Assembly: GCF_024756235.1 (NCBI RefSeq)
Contig: NZ_JANUGY010000002.1
Location: 310,001 to 374,000, forward strand
Length of the DNA stretch: 64,000 nucleotides
Source of the DNA: Massilia kyonggiensis
GTDB taxonomy: Bacteria; Pseudomonadota; Gammaproteobacteria; Burkholderiales; Burkholderiaceae_D
Reading direction: 5' to 3'
Below, piece after piece: positions 56,891 through 64,000 of this stretch. The notes under the pieces are model-generated. The model was not told where the DNA came from. It saw nothing but the letters and a program-made list of their open reading frames with translations, and did no database searches. Position 1 is the stretch's first letter; every line of letters starts with the position of its first letter. A program made the position numbers and the translations under genes.

Positions 56891-57938
56891 GAAGCAGCAC
56901 GGCCAGCGTACGTTCATGGATCGTCGCGAGGAGCCGATACCGCTGGCGCGCTTCGGAACGTTTACTGGACGGCAGGCGTTGCAGGTCCGGCGGCATCAAC
57001 GGCAGGCACGCCATGTCGAAATCGCCGTCGGGACGGCTCGTCGCTCCGCATTCGCTCCAGAAGCGGTCGTAATCCGCGTGCACCCTGCCCTCCCGGCGCG
57101 CGCGCCGCACGGCGTGGTTGCGGTTGCCGACGAGGAGCATCTGGCGGCAACCGAGCGCATGGCCGAGGGCAGCGATCAGCTTCACGAGCAGGTGCTTGGG
57201 CCGGATGCCGTACAGGTCGCGGGTGGCACCGCGAATCCGTTCCAGGCTGTCGGGCGCGTTCGTCCCCTGCATGCCGCCGATCGCCAGCTGACTGCATGAC
57301 CGCGGGAAGAACGAGCAGGCGCAGGAAACGAGAGGGATGCCGTCGCGCGACAGCTGGAACACCAGGTCGCCTTCGCGTTCCATGATCTCCCCGGTGCGCA
57401 GCTGCAGCCGGTAGGCCGCGCCCGACTTGCCTTCGAATTCGGCGATCGTCACCGGCGCGTGGATCGCCGCCGAGACCAGCGACGTCCAGCCCATCCGCCG
57501 GACGAAGCTGTAATGGTCCACGAGGGCGGAGACACGCTGGCGGCTCGTCAGCGTAGCGGTCACGTAGGGGCGGTAGATCTTGTGGATCAGGCGGGGACAC
57601 GCCGTGGCCATGCCGGCGAAGAAGGGATCGGAGTTGAGGAAGCGGATCCAGCCATCCGTCGCTTCGCCGTTGACCCATGCCCGGATGCGCAGCTTCAGGT
57701 GTTCCCGTGCCCGGACCAGGCCGGAGTAGCGGCGGATCCCGCTGCGCAGGGTGATGTGTCCAGTGTCGATGCATGTCGTCATGCTGCCCAATCGTTCGTC
57801 CAGGGTTCGTGAATCCGGACGTGTCGGGAGCGATGCATCGGGCGCAGTCCCGTACCGGGCGCTGTCCTGCCACCCCGTCCGCCATCGCATCGCGACGCGT
57901 GTCGCCGATGCGGCATGCGCAGCGTAGGCGACGGTCAT
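56874..57938 (-). CDS. VirK/YbjX (DUF535) family protein
   Basis: This protein of 354 residues matches the DUF535 family of E. coli YbjX and Shigella/Salmonella VirK. Visible blocks are KLRIRAWVNGEATDGWIRFLNSDPFFAGM, VDHYSFVRRMGW, GEIMEREGDLVFQL, ACSFFPRS, GGMQGTNAPD and HADYDRFWSECGA. VirK-type proteins are linked with envelope and antimicrobial-peptide resistance; the mechanism is unknown. ATG 57938 overlaps the stop of a small upstream ORF by four bases. ATG 57782 (MTTCID) is an alternative start that would remove an unusual 52-residue extension. Confidence 0.87.
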   Translation of the reverse strand: MTVAYAAHAASATRVAMRWRTGWQDSARYGTAPDASLPTRPDSRTLDERLGSMTTCIDTGHITLRSGIRRYSGLVRAREHLKLRIRAWVNGEATDGWIRFLNSDPFFAGMATACPRLIHKIYRPYVTATLTSRQRVSALVDHYSFVRRMGWTSLVSAAIHAPVTIAEFEGKSGAAYRLQLRTGEIMEREGDLVFQLSRDGIPLVSCACSFFPRSCSQLAIGGMQGTNAPDSLERIRGATRDLYGIRPKHLLVKLIAALGHALGCRQMLLVGNRNHAVRRARREGRVHADYDRFWSECGATSRPDGDFDMACLPLMPPDLQRLPSSKRSEARQRYRLLATIHERTLAVLLPSRFA

Positions 57939-58255
57939 TCAGAACGTGTGGAGGCGATGTGGAGATGGTGTGGAGACGCGCCGGTGGTCGGCAGCGGACG
58001 CGGCGTCCGGGTCTCGTCGAGCCATACCCAGGCATCGTATTGGCCGCCGGGCACCGCATCGTAATAATCGGACGCGTCGTCGCCGCCGGGCCGGTACACC
58101 GAACCGAAACCGCGCTGCTGCCGCGTCTCCAGCATCGCCGCCGTGGGATTGCGCAGATGGAGCAGGAATCGAACGCGGGCATGTATGTGTGAGCGACCTT
58201 GCCGAATGGCCTCGAAGCGATGCCCGTGGTCGACGAACTGCTGAAGCAGGGACAC
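57935..58255 (-). CDS. Small hypothetical protein coupled to VirK gene
   Basis: This 106-residue ORF starts with GTG at 58255 and ends in TGA overlapping the VirK ATG at 57938. The translated sequence has normal composition (FEAIRQGRSHIHARVRFLLHLR, YRPGGDDASDYYDAVPGGQYDAWVWLDE), unlike the Arg/Ala-rich shadows in other frames. The exact ATGA coupling is the main evidence that it is real. I recognise no family. A Shine-Dalgarno site is not clear. Confidence 0.5.
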   Translation of the reverse strand: MSLLQQFVDHGHRFEAIRQGRSHIHARVRFLLHLRNPTAAMLETRQQRGFGSVYRPGGDDASDYYDAVPGGQYDAWVWLDETRTPRPLPTTGASPHHLHIASTRSE

Positions 58256-58489
58256 CTGCTGGCGCGCGATCGGGACGCATATGGGCGGCGCTTGAAAGAC
58301 GGTCTTTCAGCCGACCCTGTCAGCCGGTACGCATTATGTACGTTTCAATAGCCCGCAGTAAACGCATAGCGGTTCATGATTTGTTTTCTTAATTCGGGTA
58401 GCTTTAATATATTTGTATTTGCATCGATCCCTCCTACCCTCTGATTGTGCTCATTCGAGCAACAACAGGTTCAACAATCGGGGGAGAAA

Positions 58490-59353
58490 ATGATCGACAC
58501 ATCGAAGGGAGTGCACCACCTGCGCAGTGCGTCCGTCCTTCTGCTGTTCCTGGCAGCCCAGTCCGGACCGGCGCAGGCCCAAAGCAGGAGCGGGACGACG
58601 TTAGCCGCCTACAAGACCATCGACATCTGCGCGGTCAATACGACGACCTGGCGCTATTCGGGCACCATCGCCCTCTGGAACGAGGGCGCGGTGGCGACCC
58701 AGGGCCTGAACATCTACGACCGCATCCAGAACAAGACAGGCACCGTCTGGATCGATGGCCCCACCGCGCTGTCCGGCACGATGCCCGACATTCCGGCCGG
58801 CACGACCCAGCAAACGGCGACGTTATTCAACTACAGCGTCGACGCCGCCGCGCTACCGGGCACGATACGCAATGTCGCGACGATCACGATCCTGAACCGC
58901 TCGGGCTCGATCGGCACGCCCAAGGGGCCGGAACCGAAAGCGACGTTCACCGGCGAGGTCAAGCCCTGTGCCCAGCCCGGCGGCTGCACCTATACGCAGG
59001 GCTACTGGGGCAGCAAACCCGGCGTCGTGTGGCCGTCGCCGTATGACCGCAACGCTTCCTTCTACCTGAGCGGGCAGTCCTGGCAAGGCGTGCTCGATAC
59101 GCCGGTCAATGTCTCACAGGGGTATTATCAGCTGGCTCATCAATTTATCGCGGCCACCCTGAACGTGGCCAATGGCGCGGCCGTCCCGGCCGGCGTCAGC
59201 ACGACCCTGACCCTGGCGGACAATTGGCTCAGCACGAACCTCCCGAGCGCTTGTACCAGTCCCGGCAGTTGCGGCCAGCAGAAGGACTGGGCCGAGGTGC
59301 TCGACCAATACAATAACGGCCAGTATCCGGGCGGTCCCCAGCACTGCGAGTGA
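58490..59353 (+). CDS. Secreted protein with TQGYWG motif
   Basis: This 287-residue protein has a signal peptide ending QSGPAQAQ, an immunoglobulin-like N-terminal half (about residues 45-155: TIDICAVNTTTWRYSGTIALWN, LPGTIRNVATITI) and a C-terminal part beginning GGCTYTQGYWGSKPG, with several cysteines and LADNWLSTNLPSACTSPGS. A CT-x-TQGYW motif is known in many exported proteins of unknown function across phyla. Start 58490 is preceded by GGGGGAGAAA. The coding sequence stands alone; 234 bases upstream are AT-rich and hold no gene I can support. Confidence 0.82.
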   Translation: MIDTSKGVHHLRSASVLLLFLAAQSGPAQAQSRSGTTLAAYKTIDICAVNTTTWRYSGTIALWNEGAVATQGLNIYDRIQNKTGTVWIDGPTALSGTMPDIPAGTTQQTATLFNYSVDAAALPGTIRNVATITILNRSGSIGTPKGPEPKATFTGEVKPCAQPGGCTYTQGYWGSKPGVVWPSPYDRNASFYLSGQSWQGVLDTPVNVSQGYYQLAHQFIAATLNVANGAAVPAGVSTTLTLADNWLSTNLPSACTSPGSCGQQKDWAEVLDQYNNGQYPGGPQHCE

Positions 59354-59403
59354 AGGCCTTGACTGCACCGGATGATCCGTTCCTGGGACGCCTGACTGCC
59401 ATG

Positions 59404-59886
59404 TCACCGCCGGCGCAGGCGCACCATCTGGTAACCGGTGCCAAGCACGAACAGCGCGAACACGCACGCCAGCGCCAGCCTGACGGGCGGCGAGTCCGGA
59501 CCATGTCCGATCGGATGGCCGACGGGGAGACGGCTCAGCGTCTCGTTCGTTCCGGGCACCAGCAACAGCATGAAGCTGAACGACATCAGGCCGACCTGCA
59601 GATACGCAGCCGCGCGGCCGAGGAAGGCGATCCGGGGCGCGGCCGTGGCGCACGCCATTACCAGCAAGGTCAGCAGGCCGAGCGCATGCCCGGGATTGAA
59701 CCCGCCCGTGCTCGACAGCCCGAACGCGGTGACGACGGACGCGAGCATGCCGGCCCAGTAGACCTTGCCGAGGCCGCTGGCCGGATCGATCCTGCCATGG
59801 CGCCCGAAGGCCAGCAGGCCGGCAACGATGGGGATCAGGCTCAGCACCGTGTGGATTGCGCCGACGCTCGAGAGGGGATGGGGCAT
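59404..59886 (-). CDS. Small multi-pass membrane protein under TetR control
   Basis: This 160-residue protein has about five hydrophobic helices (HTVLSLIPIVAGLLAF, YWAGMLASVVTAFGL, GHALGLLTLLVMACA, YLQVGLMSFSFMLLLVP and LALACVFALFVLGTG) and a basic tail RLRRR. AAGGAGTCTTACC gives the start. I do not recognise a named family with confidence; it resembles the DUF2306 class of membrane proteins. Its promoter carries a near copy of the operator in front of the upstream TetR gene, so the two form a small regulon. Confidence 0.75.
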   Translation of the reverse strand: MPHPLSSVGAIHTVLSLIPIVAGLLAFGRHGRIDPASGLGKVYWAGMLASVVTAFGLSSTGGFNPGHALGLLTLLVMACATAAPRIAFLGRAAAYLQVGLMSFSFMLLLVPGTNETLSRLPVGHPIGHGPDSPPVRLALACVFALFVLGTGYQMVRLRRR

Positions 59887-59905
59887 GGTAAGACTCCTTG
59901 AGTTC

Positions 59906-59921
59906 TACCTACTAGTCGGTA
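59906..59921. promoter_or_regulatory. TetR operator upstream of the membrane protein
   Basis: TACCTACTAGTCGGTA is one mismatch from a perfect palindrome and matches the operator at 60572-60587 in 15 of 16 bases. It lies 20 bases upstream of the membrane-protein start. Confidence 0.75.
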
Positions 59922-59975
59922 GATTAATGGTGATGAAAAAAGGCCCGGCGAACCGGACCCGGATATGCTGAACGA

Positions 59976-60560
59976 TCAGGCCCCGGCCGACAGGCGTGCC
60001 AGTTGCGGGTCCATGATGGTGCCGAAGATGGCGGTATCGCCGTAAGCGCGGGCCGACAGCATGGCACCGTGCACGGTCGCCATGAACGCTTCCGCCTCCA
60101 CGCGCGGCGTACCGGTCAGCGTCACGACGCCGAGCGCCGCGCCGCGCTCGAGGACCGACGTGAGCCAGCCCGACAGGAAGCGGAAATACGTGCGGATCTC
60201 GAGCGCGATCTCTTCCGGCAGCACCGGCAATTCATTGGCCAGCAAGGCGCAGATGCAGAACGGCGCGCTCGCGTCGCCGATGCACGTCTTCCAGTACGCG
60301 ATATAGGCTTGCAGCTGGTCGAGCGGTCCCGGTATGGCGCGCCCGAGGTTGGCGATGCCTTCTTCGGCCGCTTCCCGATACCGGATGACGAGGGTCTTCA
60401 CCAGGTCGGCCTTGCTCGGGAAGTGGTGGTGGATGCTCGGCTTGCGGATGCCCACCACCTGGGCGATGTCCGCATAGCTGAAACCGTTGTAGCCGCCGGC
60501 GACGATCAGGGAGCGTGCGCAGGCCAGGATATCGTCGGCAGTCGAGAGCGATTTGTTCAT
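59976..60560 (-). CDS. TetR/AcrR-family repressor
   Basis: This 194-residue protein has an N-terminal helix-turn-helix (ILACARSLIVAGGYNGFSYADIAQVVGIRKPSIHHHFPSKADLVKTL; HTH core FSYADIAQVVGIRKPSIHHHF in residues about 24-44), followed by an all-helical ligand domain with CICALLANELPVLPEEI. Start 60560 (MNKSLST) is preferred over a GTG upstream because a palindromic operator lies at -12 to -27 from it. It probably represses itself and the neighbouring membrane-protein gene. The inducing ligand is unknown. Confidence 0.93.
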   Translation of the reverse strand: MNKSLSTADDILACARSLIVAGGYNGFSYADIAQVVGIRKPSIHHHFPSKADLVKTLVIRYREAAEEGIANLGRAIPGPLDQLQAYIAYWKTCIGDASAPFCICALLANELPVLPEEIALEIRTYFRFLSGWLTSVLERGAALGVVTLTGTPRVEAEAFMATVHGAMLSARAYGDTAIFGTIMDPQLARLSAGA

Positions 60561-60571
60561 GACAGTGAGAA

Positions 60572-60587
60572 TACCTACTAGTAGGTA
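60572..60587. promoter_or_regulatory. TetR autoregulatory operator
   Basis: TACCTACTAGTAGGTA is a perfect 16-bp palindrome immediately upstream of the TetR start. A near copy precedes the membrane-protein gene at 59906-59921. Confidence 0.8.
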
Positions 60588-60633
60588 GGCTGTCAATCAC
60601 CGGCATGGGCCGGGTAGCGGGATGCGGCGGCGC

Positions 60634-60918
60634 TTACTGGTCGAGGCTTGCCAGCGCCCAGCACTGGGTCCACGAAAAAATGGCGTGGCGCTGTTCGTTG
60701 TCGAAGGCGCCCGTGAGGATGTCGCCCAGGAACCGGGCAACGCTCATGCGGAGTGCGAACGGGAGACATGCCGCCGTTGCGATGGATGACTCGATGTCGG
60801 GATGGACGCTCGACATCATGATCTGGACGACGAGTTCCGCGTGTTCGGTCCATCCGGCGCCGTCGACGTAGTTCATGAGCGCGGTCACGCTGTCTGGCAG
60901 TTTCATCTGGTCTCGCAT
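60634..60918 (-). CDS. Small hypothetical protein
   Basis: This is a reading frame of about 94 residues with normal protein composition: LPDSVTALMNYVDGAGWTEHAELVVQIMMSSVHPDIESSI, and near the end FDNEQRHAIFSWTQCWALASL. No family is recognised. ATG 60918 is chosen; GTG 60936 and ATG 60906 are alternatives, none with a clear Shine-Dalgarno sequence. It lies between TetR and the SGNH hydrolase on the same strand. The call rests on composition only. Confidence 0.5.
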   Translation of the reverse strand: MRDQMKLPDSVTALMNYVDGAGWTEHAELVVQIMMSSVHPDIESSIATAACLPFALRMSVARFLGDILTGAFDNEQRHAIFSWTQCWALASLDQ

Positions 60919-61096
60919 GGGCAGCGTATCCGGCACGAATGGGTCAAGACACCCAGAGTACCCCAGTCAGGTGACGGGCAGGATGAAATATGGAACGGGC
61001 GGGCATTTTCGTGGCAGGCGTTGCAACGATACGTGGCGCAACTGGTACAGTCGGTGCCGTGCATGCCCGTTCGCCCTCCGGTTTGTGAATCTTCTC

Positions 61097-61753
61097 TCAT
61101 GCCGCTGGCGCCGCGGCGCCATACACGATCGTCCGGCGCGTCGCAGGGGCGTGCGCACGGACCAGCTCGCCGATGGCGGCGGCAAGCTTGCGGCCGCCCT
61201 GCGCGGACGGCTCGATCGGCGACGATGGCGCGTAGTCGGCCGCTTCCTGGCAAATCAGCCGGAGGTCGAGCACCGGGAGCGAGGATGCCGCGGCCTCGCG
61301 CAGGATCACGTCATTGAAGGGCGCAAGCGCCGTGCGCAGTCCCTGGGCAAGGCCGGGGACGGCATCGTAGATCGTCGCCACGGCCACCGGCACACGTCTC
61401 GACAGGACGGCGTGGAGCATCTCGCGGTATGCGCGCTGGAAGTCCGCCTGCCAGGACGCCAGCAGTTCGGCGGCCTCGAGGACCGAGCGTACTGGCGTTT
61501 GCATCGCGGCGACTAGCGGCAAGACATCGTTTCCGCCGCAGCTCACGATGAGCCAGGTCGGCGGTGCCGGCAGTTCCGCCAGTCGCGCGGCCTGCGCCGC
61601 GACGTCTTTCAATACGCTGCCGTCGCGGGCCAGCAGGGACACCCCGGCTTGCCGGCCCAGCGTCGTCCGCAACTGACTGGCGACCTCCATGCCTTCCGCG
61701 ACGTACAACGCGTTATCGAAAATCGAGTCACCCAACAACACGACATGGTCCAT
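61097..61753 (-). CDS. SGNH/GDSL hydrolase
   Basis: This 218-residue protein has the block I motif VVLLGDSIFDN with the nucleophile Ser, and block III SCGGNDVLPL, which together identify an SGNH esterase/lipase fold. In block V, where most members have DxxH, the sequence reads SPIEPSAQGGRKLA, so the usual catalytic His is not in place. Start 61753 follows GGAGGGATC. No signal peptide is seen, so it is likely cytoplasmic. Substrate unknown. Confidence 0.85.
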   Translation of the reverse strand: MDHVVLLGDSIFDNALYVAEGMEVASQLRTTLGRQAGVSLLARDGSVLKDVAAQAARLAELPAPPTWLIVSCGGNDVLPLVAAMQTPVRSVLEAAELLASWQADFQRAYREMLHAVLSRRVPVAVATIYDAVPGLAQGLRTALAPFNDVILREAAASSLPVLDLRLICQEAADYAPSSPIEPSAQGGRKLAAAIGELVRAHAPATRRTIVYGAAAPAA

Positions 61754-61828
61754 GATCCCTCCGGTAGCGATGCCAGCCACGATGATGGCACGGCGGGACG
61801 ACGATGCGTGTCGTTGAGCGGCTGATTT

Positions 61829-63328
61829 TTACGCGATTGGCTTTCCCGCGACGTCGCGTTGCGCCACACCCGCCACCGCCTGCACGACGAGCGCCACCAC
61901 GACATTGAGCCCGAGCGCCAGCAACCCCGTGTACAAGGTCACGCTCGCATCGCCCAGGTGCAGCGTGTGCACGGGCTTGATGCCGTCGCCGAACGCGATC
62001 CACGTGCCGGCCACGATGCCGGCGGCCCATCCGCACAGCAGCGCACGCGCACCGAAGCGCCGCGAGAACAGCCCGAACACGACGGCGGGGAAGGTCTGCA
62101 GGATCCACACGCCGCCCAGCAGCTGCAGGTCGAGTGCGAACTTCGTCGGCAGGAACAGGATGCACACGAGGGCACCGACCTTGACGACCAGCGACACCAT
62201 CTTGGCCACCTTCGCCTCGCCGGCCGGATCGACGTGCGGATTCACGTACGGCTTCCAGAAATTGCGCGTAAAGAGGTTGGCGGCGCCGATCGACATCACG
62301 GCCGCCGGCACGAGCGCGCCGATGGCGATGGCGGAGAACGCGAAGCCGCTGAACCAGTCCGGGAACAGCGCGCCGAAGAGGGCCGGGACGACGTCGTTGT
62401 TGCTCGCCACCTTGAGGTGCGCGGCGTGCGCCATGTAGCCGAGCAGCGCGATCAGGCCGAGCAGGATCGTGTAGGCCGGCAGGAAGATGGCGTTCTTGCG
62501 GATCGTGTCCGCGCTCTTCGCGGCGAAGATGCCCGTCAGGGTGTGCGGGTACATGAACGCGGCCATCGCGGAGCCGAGGGCCAGCGTCGCATACGGCAGC
62601 ATCTGTGCGGGCTGCAAGGTCAGGCCCGTGGCGCCGCCCTTGGCCGCGAAGGCGTCGCCGGCGGCCGAGAAGATGCCCGCATAGCCGCCCAGTTTCACAG
62701 GCACCAGCACCACCGCGACCAGCACCACGATGTAGATCATGACGTCCTTCACGAAGGCGATCAGCGCGGGTGCGCGCAGGCCCGCGGCGTACGTGTACAG
62801 CGCGAGCACGATGAACGCCGCCGCCAGCGGCAGCTCGCCCGTCAGGCCGAGCGCCTTGATGACCACTTCCATGCCAACCAGCTGCAGCGCGATGTACGGC
62901 ATCGTGGCGACGACGCCCGTCAGCGCGATCGCCAGTTCCAGCGGACGCGAGCCGTAGCGGCCGTAGACCACGTCGGCCGCCGTCACGTGGCCGGCCGCCT
63001 GGGCGGCACCCCACAGCTTCGGCATGATGACGAAGACGATCGGATACACGAGGATCGTGTACGGCAGCGCGAAGAAGCCGTAGGCGCCCACCGCATAGAC
63101 GAGGGCCGGCACGGCGATCACGGTATAGGCGGTATAAAAATCGCCGCCGACGAGGAACCACGTGATCCACGTGCCGAAGTTGCGGCCGCCCAGGCCCCAT
63201 TCATCGAGATGCTCGCCCTTGCCGGCGCCGCCCGACTGCCAGCGCGAGGCCATGAAGCCCAGCACCGTGACGAGGACGAAGAAACCGATGAAGACCCACA
63301 GGGCGGTCCAGTTGATCGTGGACGTCAT
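61829..63328 (-). CDS. mctP: Sodium:solute symporter, monocarboxylate permease MctP-like
   Basis: This 499-residue protein of the SSS family has about 13 transmembrane helices. The opening NWTALWVFIGFFVLVTVLGF, the region GGRNFGTWITWFLVGGDFYTAYT and the segment FMYPHTLTGIFAAKS are typical of the acetate/propionate/pyruvate-type permeases, of which rhizobial MctP is the described example. Start 63328 overlaps the DUF3311 stop by four bases (ATGA), so both proteins are made together, as is usual for this pair. No acetate-metabolism gene is adjacent, though aceA lies in the window. Confidence 0.9.
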   Translation of the reverse strand: MTSTINWTALWVFIGFFVLVTVLGFMASRWQSGGAGKGEHLDEWGLGGRNFGTWITWFLVGGDFYTAYTVIAVPALVYAVGAYGFFALPYTILVYPIVFVIMPKLWGAAQAAGHVTAADVVYGRYGSRPLELAIALTGVVATMPYIALQLVGMEVVIKALGLTGELPLAAAFIVLALYTYAAGLRAPALIAFVKDVMIYIVVLVAVVLVPVKLGGYAGIFSAAGDAFAAKGGATGLTLQPAQMLPYATLALGSAMAAFMYPHTLTGIFAAKSADTIRKNAIFLPAYTILLGLIALLGYMAHAAHLKVASNNDVVPALFGALFPDWFSGFAFSAIAIGALVPAAVMSIGAANLFTRNFWKPYVNPHVDPAGEAKVAKMVSLVVKVGALVCILFLPTKFALDLQLLGGVWILQTFPAVVFGLFSRRFGARALLCGWAAGIVAGTWIAFGDGIKPVHTLHLGDASVTLYTGLLALGLNVVVALVVQAVAGVAQRDVAGKPIA

Positions 63329-63507
63329 CGCTGGTCTCCTTTCTTTTGCTCGTGGCGGTAGACGACCCAGATCAGGAAGGACGTCAGCGGCACCCACAGG
63401 AACTGGTACCAGTAAAAGAACGGAAAGCCGAACAGGGCGGGCAGGGGCTGGTTGTAGAACGGTGTCCACAGCAGGCCCAGGAAGGGAATGAGAAGAAGCA
63501 GCTTCAT
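63325..63507 (-). CDS. DUF3311 small membrane protein, symporter partner
   Basis: This 60-residue protein has two hydrophobic helices (MKLLLLIPFLGLLWTPFYN and FYWYQFLWVPLTSFLIWVVY) and a charged C-terminus RHEQKKGDQR. DUF3311 proteins are found directly before SSS-family monocarboxylate symporters, and this one overlaps the permease start by four bases. Start 63507 follows CCAAGGAAATCTC. It may be an accessory subunit; the role is unproven. Confidence 0.88.
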   Translation of the reverse strand: MKLLLLIPFLGLLWTPFYNQPLPALFGFPFFYWYQFLWVPLTSFLIWVVYRHEQKKGDQR

Positions 63508-63582
63508 GAGATTTCCTTGGCGAGAAATCATGAATTATTCGCCTCGGCTTCCCGGGAAAACAGTACCAGATTGTAGGGGCGA

Positions 63583-63638
63583 TGTGTCGGAATGTGTCGA
63601 GGCTCGCCCTGGACACATGACGGCCCGTAGTCGACACA
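63583..63638. promoter_or_regulatory. TGTGTCG repeat cluster upstream of the permease operon
   Basis: TGTGTCG occurs twice in direct order at 63583-63589 and 63593-63599, ten bases apart, and once inverted at 63632-63638. One-turn spacing on the same DNA face is typical of response-regulator sites. It lies in the divergent gap before the DUF3311-permease operon. Confidence 0.45.
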
Positions 63639-63704
63639 AAGGCGACATGCCGCCGACAACCGGGAATGCGGTAATGACGGCTCCCCAACCGTACAGGAGC
63701 CAAC

Positions 63705-64000
63705 ATGAACACACGAACCACCCTGGCGCTGCTGGCGCTGACCCTCGGCACGCTGCCGGCGATGGCGCAGCAGCTGGACGCCAGCGGCATCGGCCGCACG
63801 GAACTCGTGCGCCACGACTTCGACGCCACGCGCGAGGCGATCCAGGTGCGCGTCGATTTCGGCCCCGGGGTTGCCTTCCCGGCCCATTCTCACCCGGGCG
63901 TCGAGATCGCCCACGTGGAGCAGGGGACCATCGAATACGTCCTGGACGGCAAGCGCGTGCTGCTCAAGACGGGCGAAACGGTGTACATCCCGGCCGGCGT
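63705..64000 (+). CDS. Secreted cupin-domain protein, 3'-truncated by window edge
   Basis: The first 98 residues are visible. A signal peptide (MNTRTTLALLALTLGTLPAMAQ) is followed by a cupin barrel with FPAHSHPGVEIAHVEQGTIEYVLDG, where two His and a Glu are metal-ligand candidates, and a later GETVYIPAG. ACAGGAGCCAAC precedes the start. It is divergent from the permease operon. Small exported cupins of this sort are mostly of unknown function. Confidence 0.85.
   Translation, partial: MNTRTTLALLALTLGTLPAMAQQLDASGIGRTELVRHDFDATREAIQVRVDFGPGVAFPAHSHPGVEIAHVEQGTIEYVLDGKRVLLKTGETVYIPAG

Noticed and set aside
60903-61253. Cysteine-rich minus-strand frame with a CNACH heme-like motif
   Set aside because: Only one CxxCH occurs, there is no signal peptide or start site, and most of the frame is Arg/Pro-rich shadow sequence overlapping the SGNH hydrolase gene.

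Overview
The window is GC-rich chromosomal DNA from a betaproteobacterium, most likely order Burkholderiales, family Oxalobacteraceae (Massilia/Telluria/Duganella type). The basis is gene order (maf-yceD-rpmF-plsX-fabH-fabD-fabG-acpP-fabF, rpoE-rseA-mucD-glutaredoxin, lepA-lepB-DUF4845-rnc-era-recO-pdxJ-acpS, uvrC-pgsA-tRNA-Gly-tRNA-Cys), PEP-CTERM surface proteins, and the many TonB-dependent receptor, halogenase and SapC genes typical of polymer-degrading Massilia relatives. The genus is an inference from content, not from a marker search.

Bases 1-15000 carry a DUF349 protein end, moaE, two fluoride-export genes of different families (crcB and a CLC-F type antiporter), clpB behind a sigma-32-like promoter, two paralogous PEP-CTERM proteins, aceA, a small inverted-repeat element, rlmJ, an EAL-HDOD signalling protein, an RsmI-like methylase, yceF, yceD and rpmF. 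Bases 15000-20400 are the fatty-acid synthesis operon, closed by a strong terminator. Bases 20400-23840 are the envelope-stress group ygfX-rpoE-rseA-mucD-glutaredoxin, in which RseA is only a short soluble stub and RseB is absent. Bases 23900-27550 hold an accessory set (PLP-dependent decarboxylase, ATP-grasp ligase, HExxH peptidase) placed between glutaredoxin and lepA, which are usually neighbours. Bases 27800-37480 are the lepA to pgsA housekeeping block.

Bases 37499-38277 are a tRNA operon: a consensus promoter, five identical tRNA-Gly(GCC) genes and one tRNA-Cys(GCA). The last 48 bases of tRNA-Cys are repeated exactly at 48700-48747, marking a genomic island of about 10.5 kb (38278-48747). 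The island has no intact integrase. It carries a flavin-dependent halogenase, three probable iron/2-oxoglutarate or JmjC-like oxygenases, a SapC protein, a halogenase remnant, a TIGR01782-type TonB-dependent receptor and a ROK-family regulator. It resembles a carbohydrate-utilisation locus with a protein- or amino-acid-modifying arm.

Bases 48800-64000 are accessory: a second TonB-dependent receptor, a GNAT acetyltransferase, an RND efflux pump without its adaptor next to a divergent OmpR/HAMP-kinase pair, a VirK-like protein coupled to a small ORF, a secreted TQGYW protein, a TetR repressor sharing an operator with a small membrane protein, an SGNH hydrolase, a monocarboxylate symporter with its DUF3311 partner, and the start of a secreted cupin protein.
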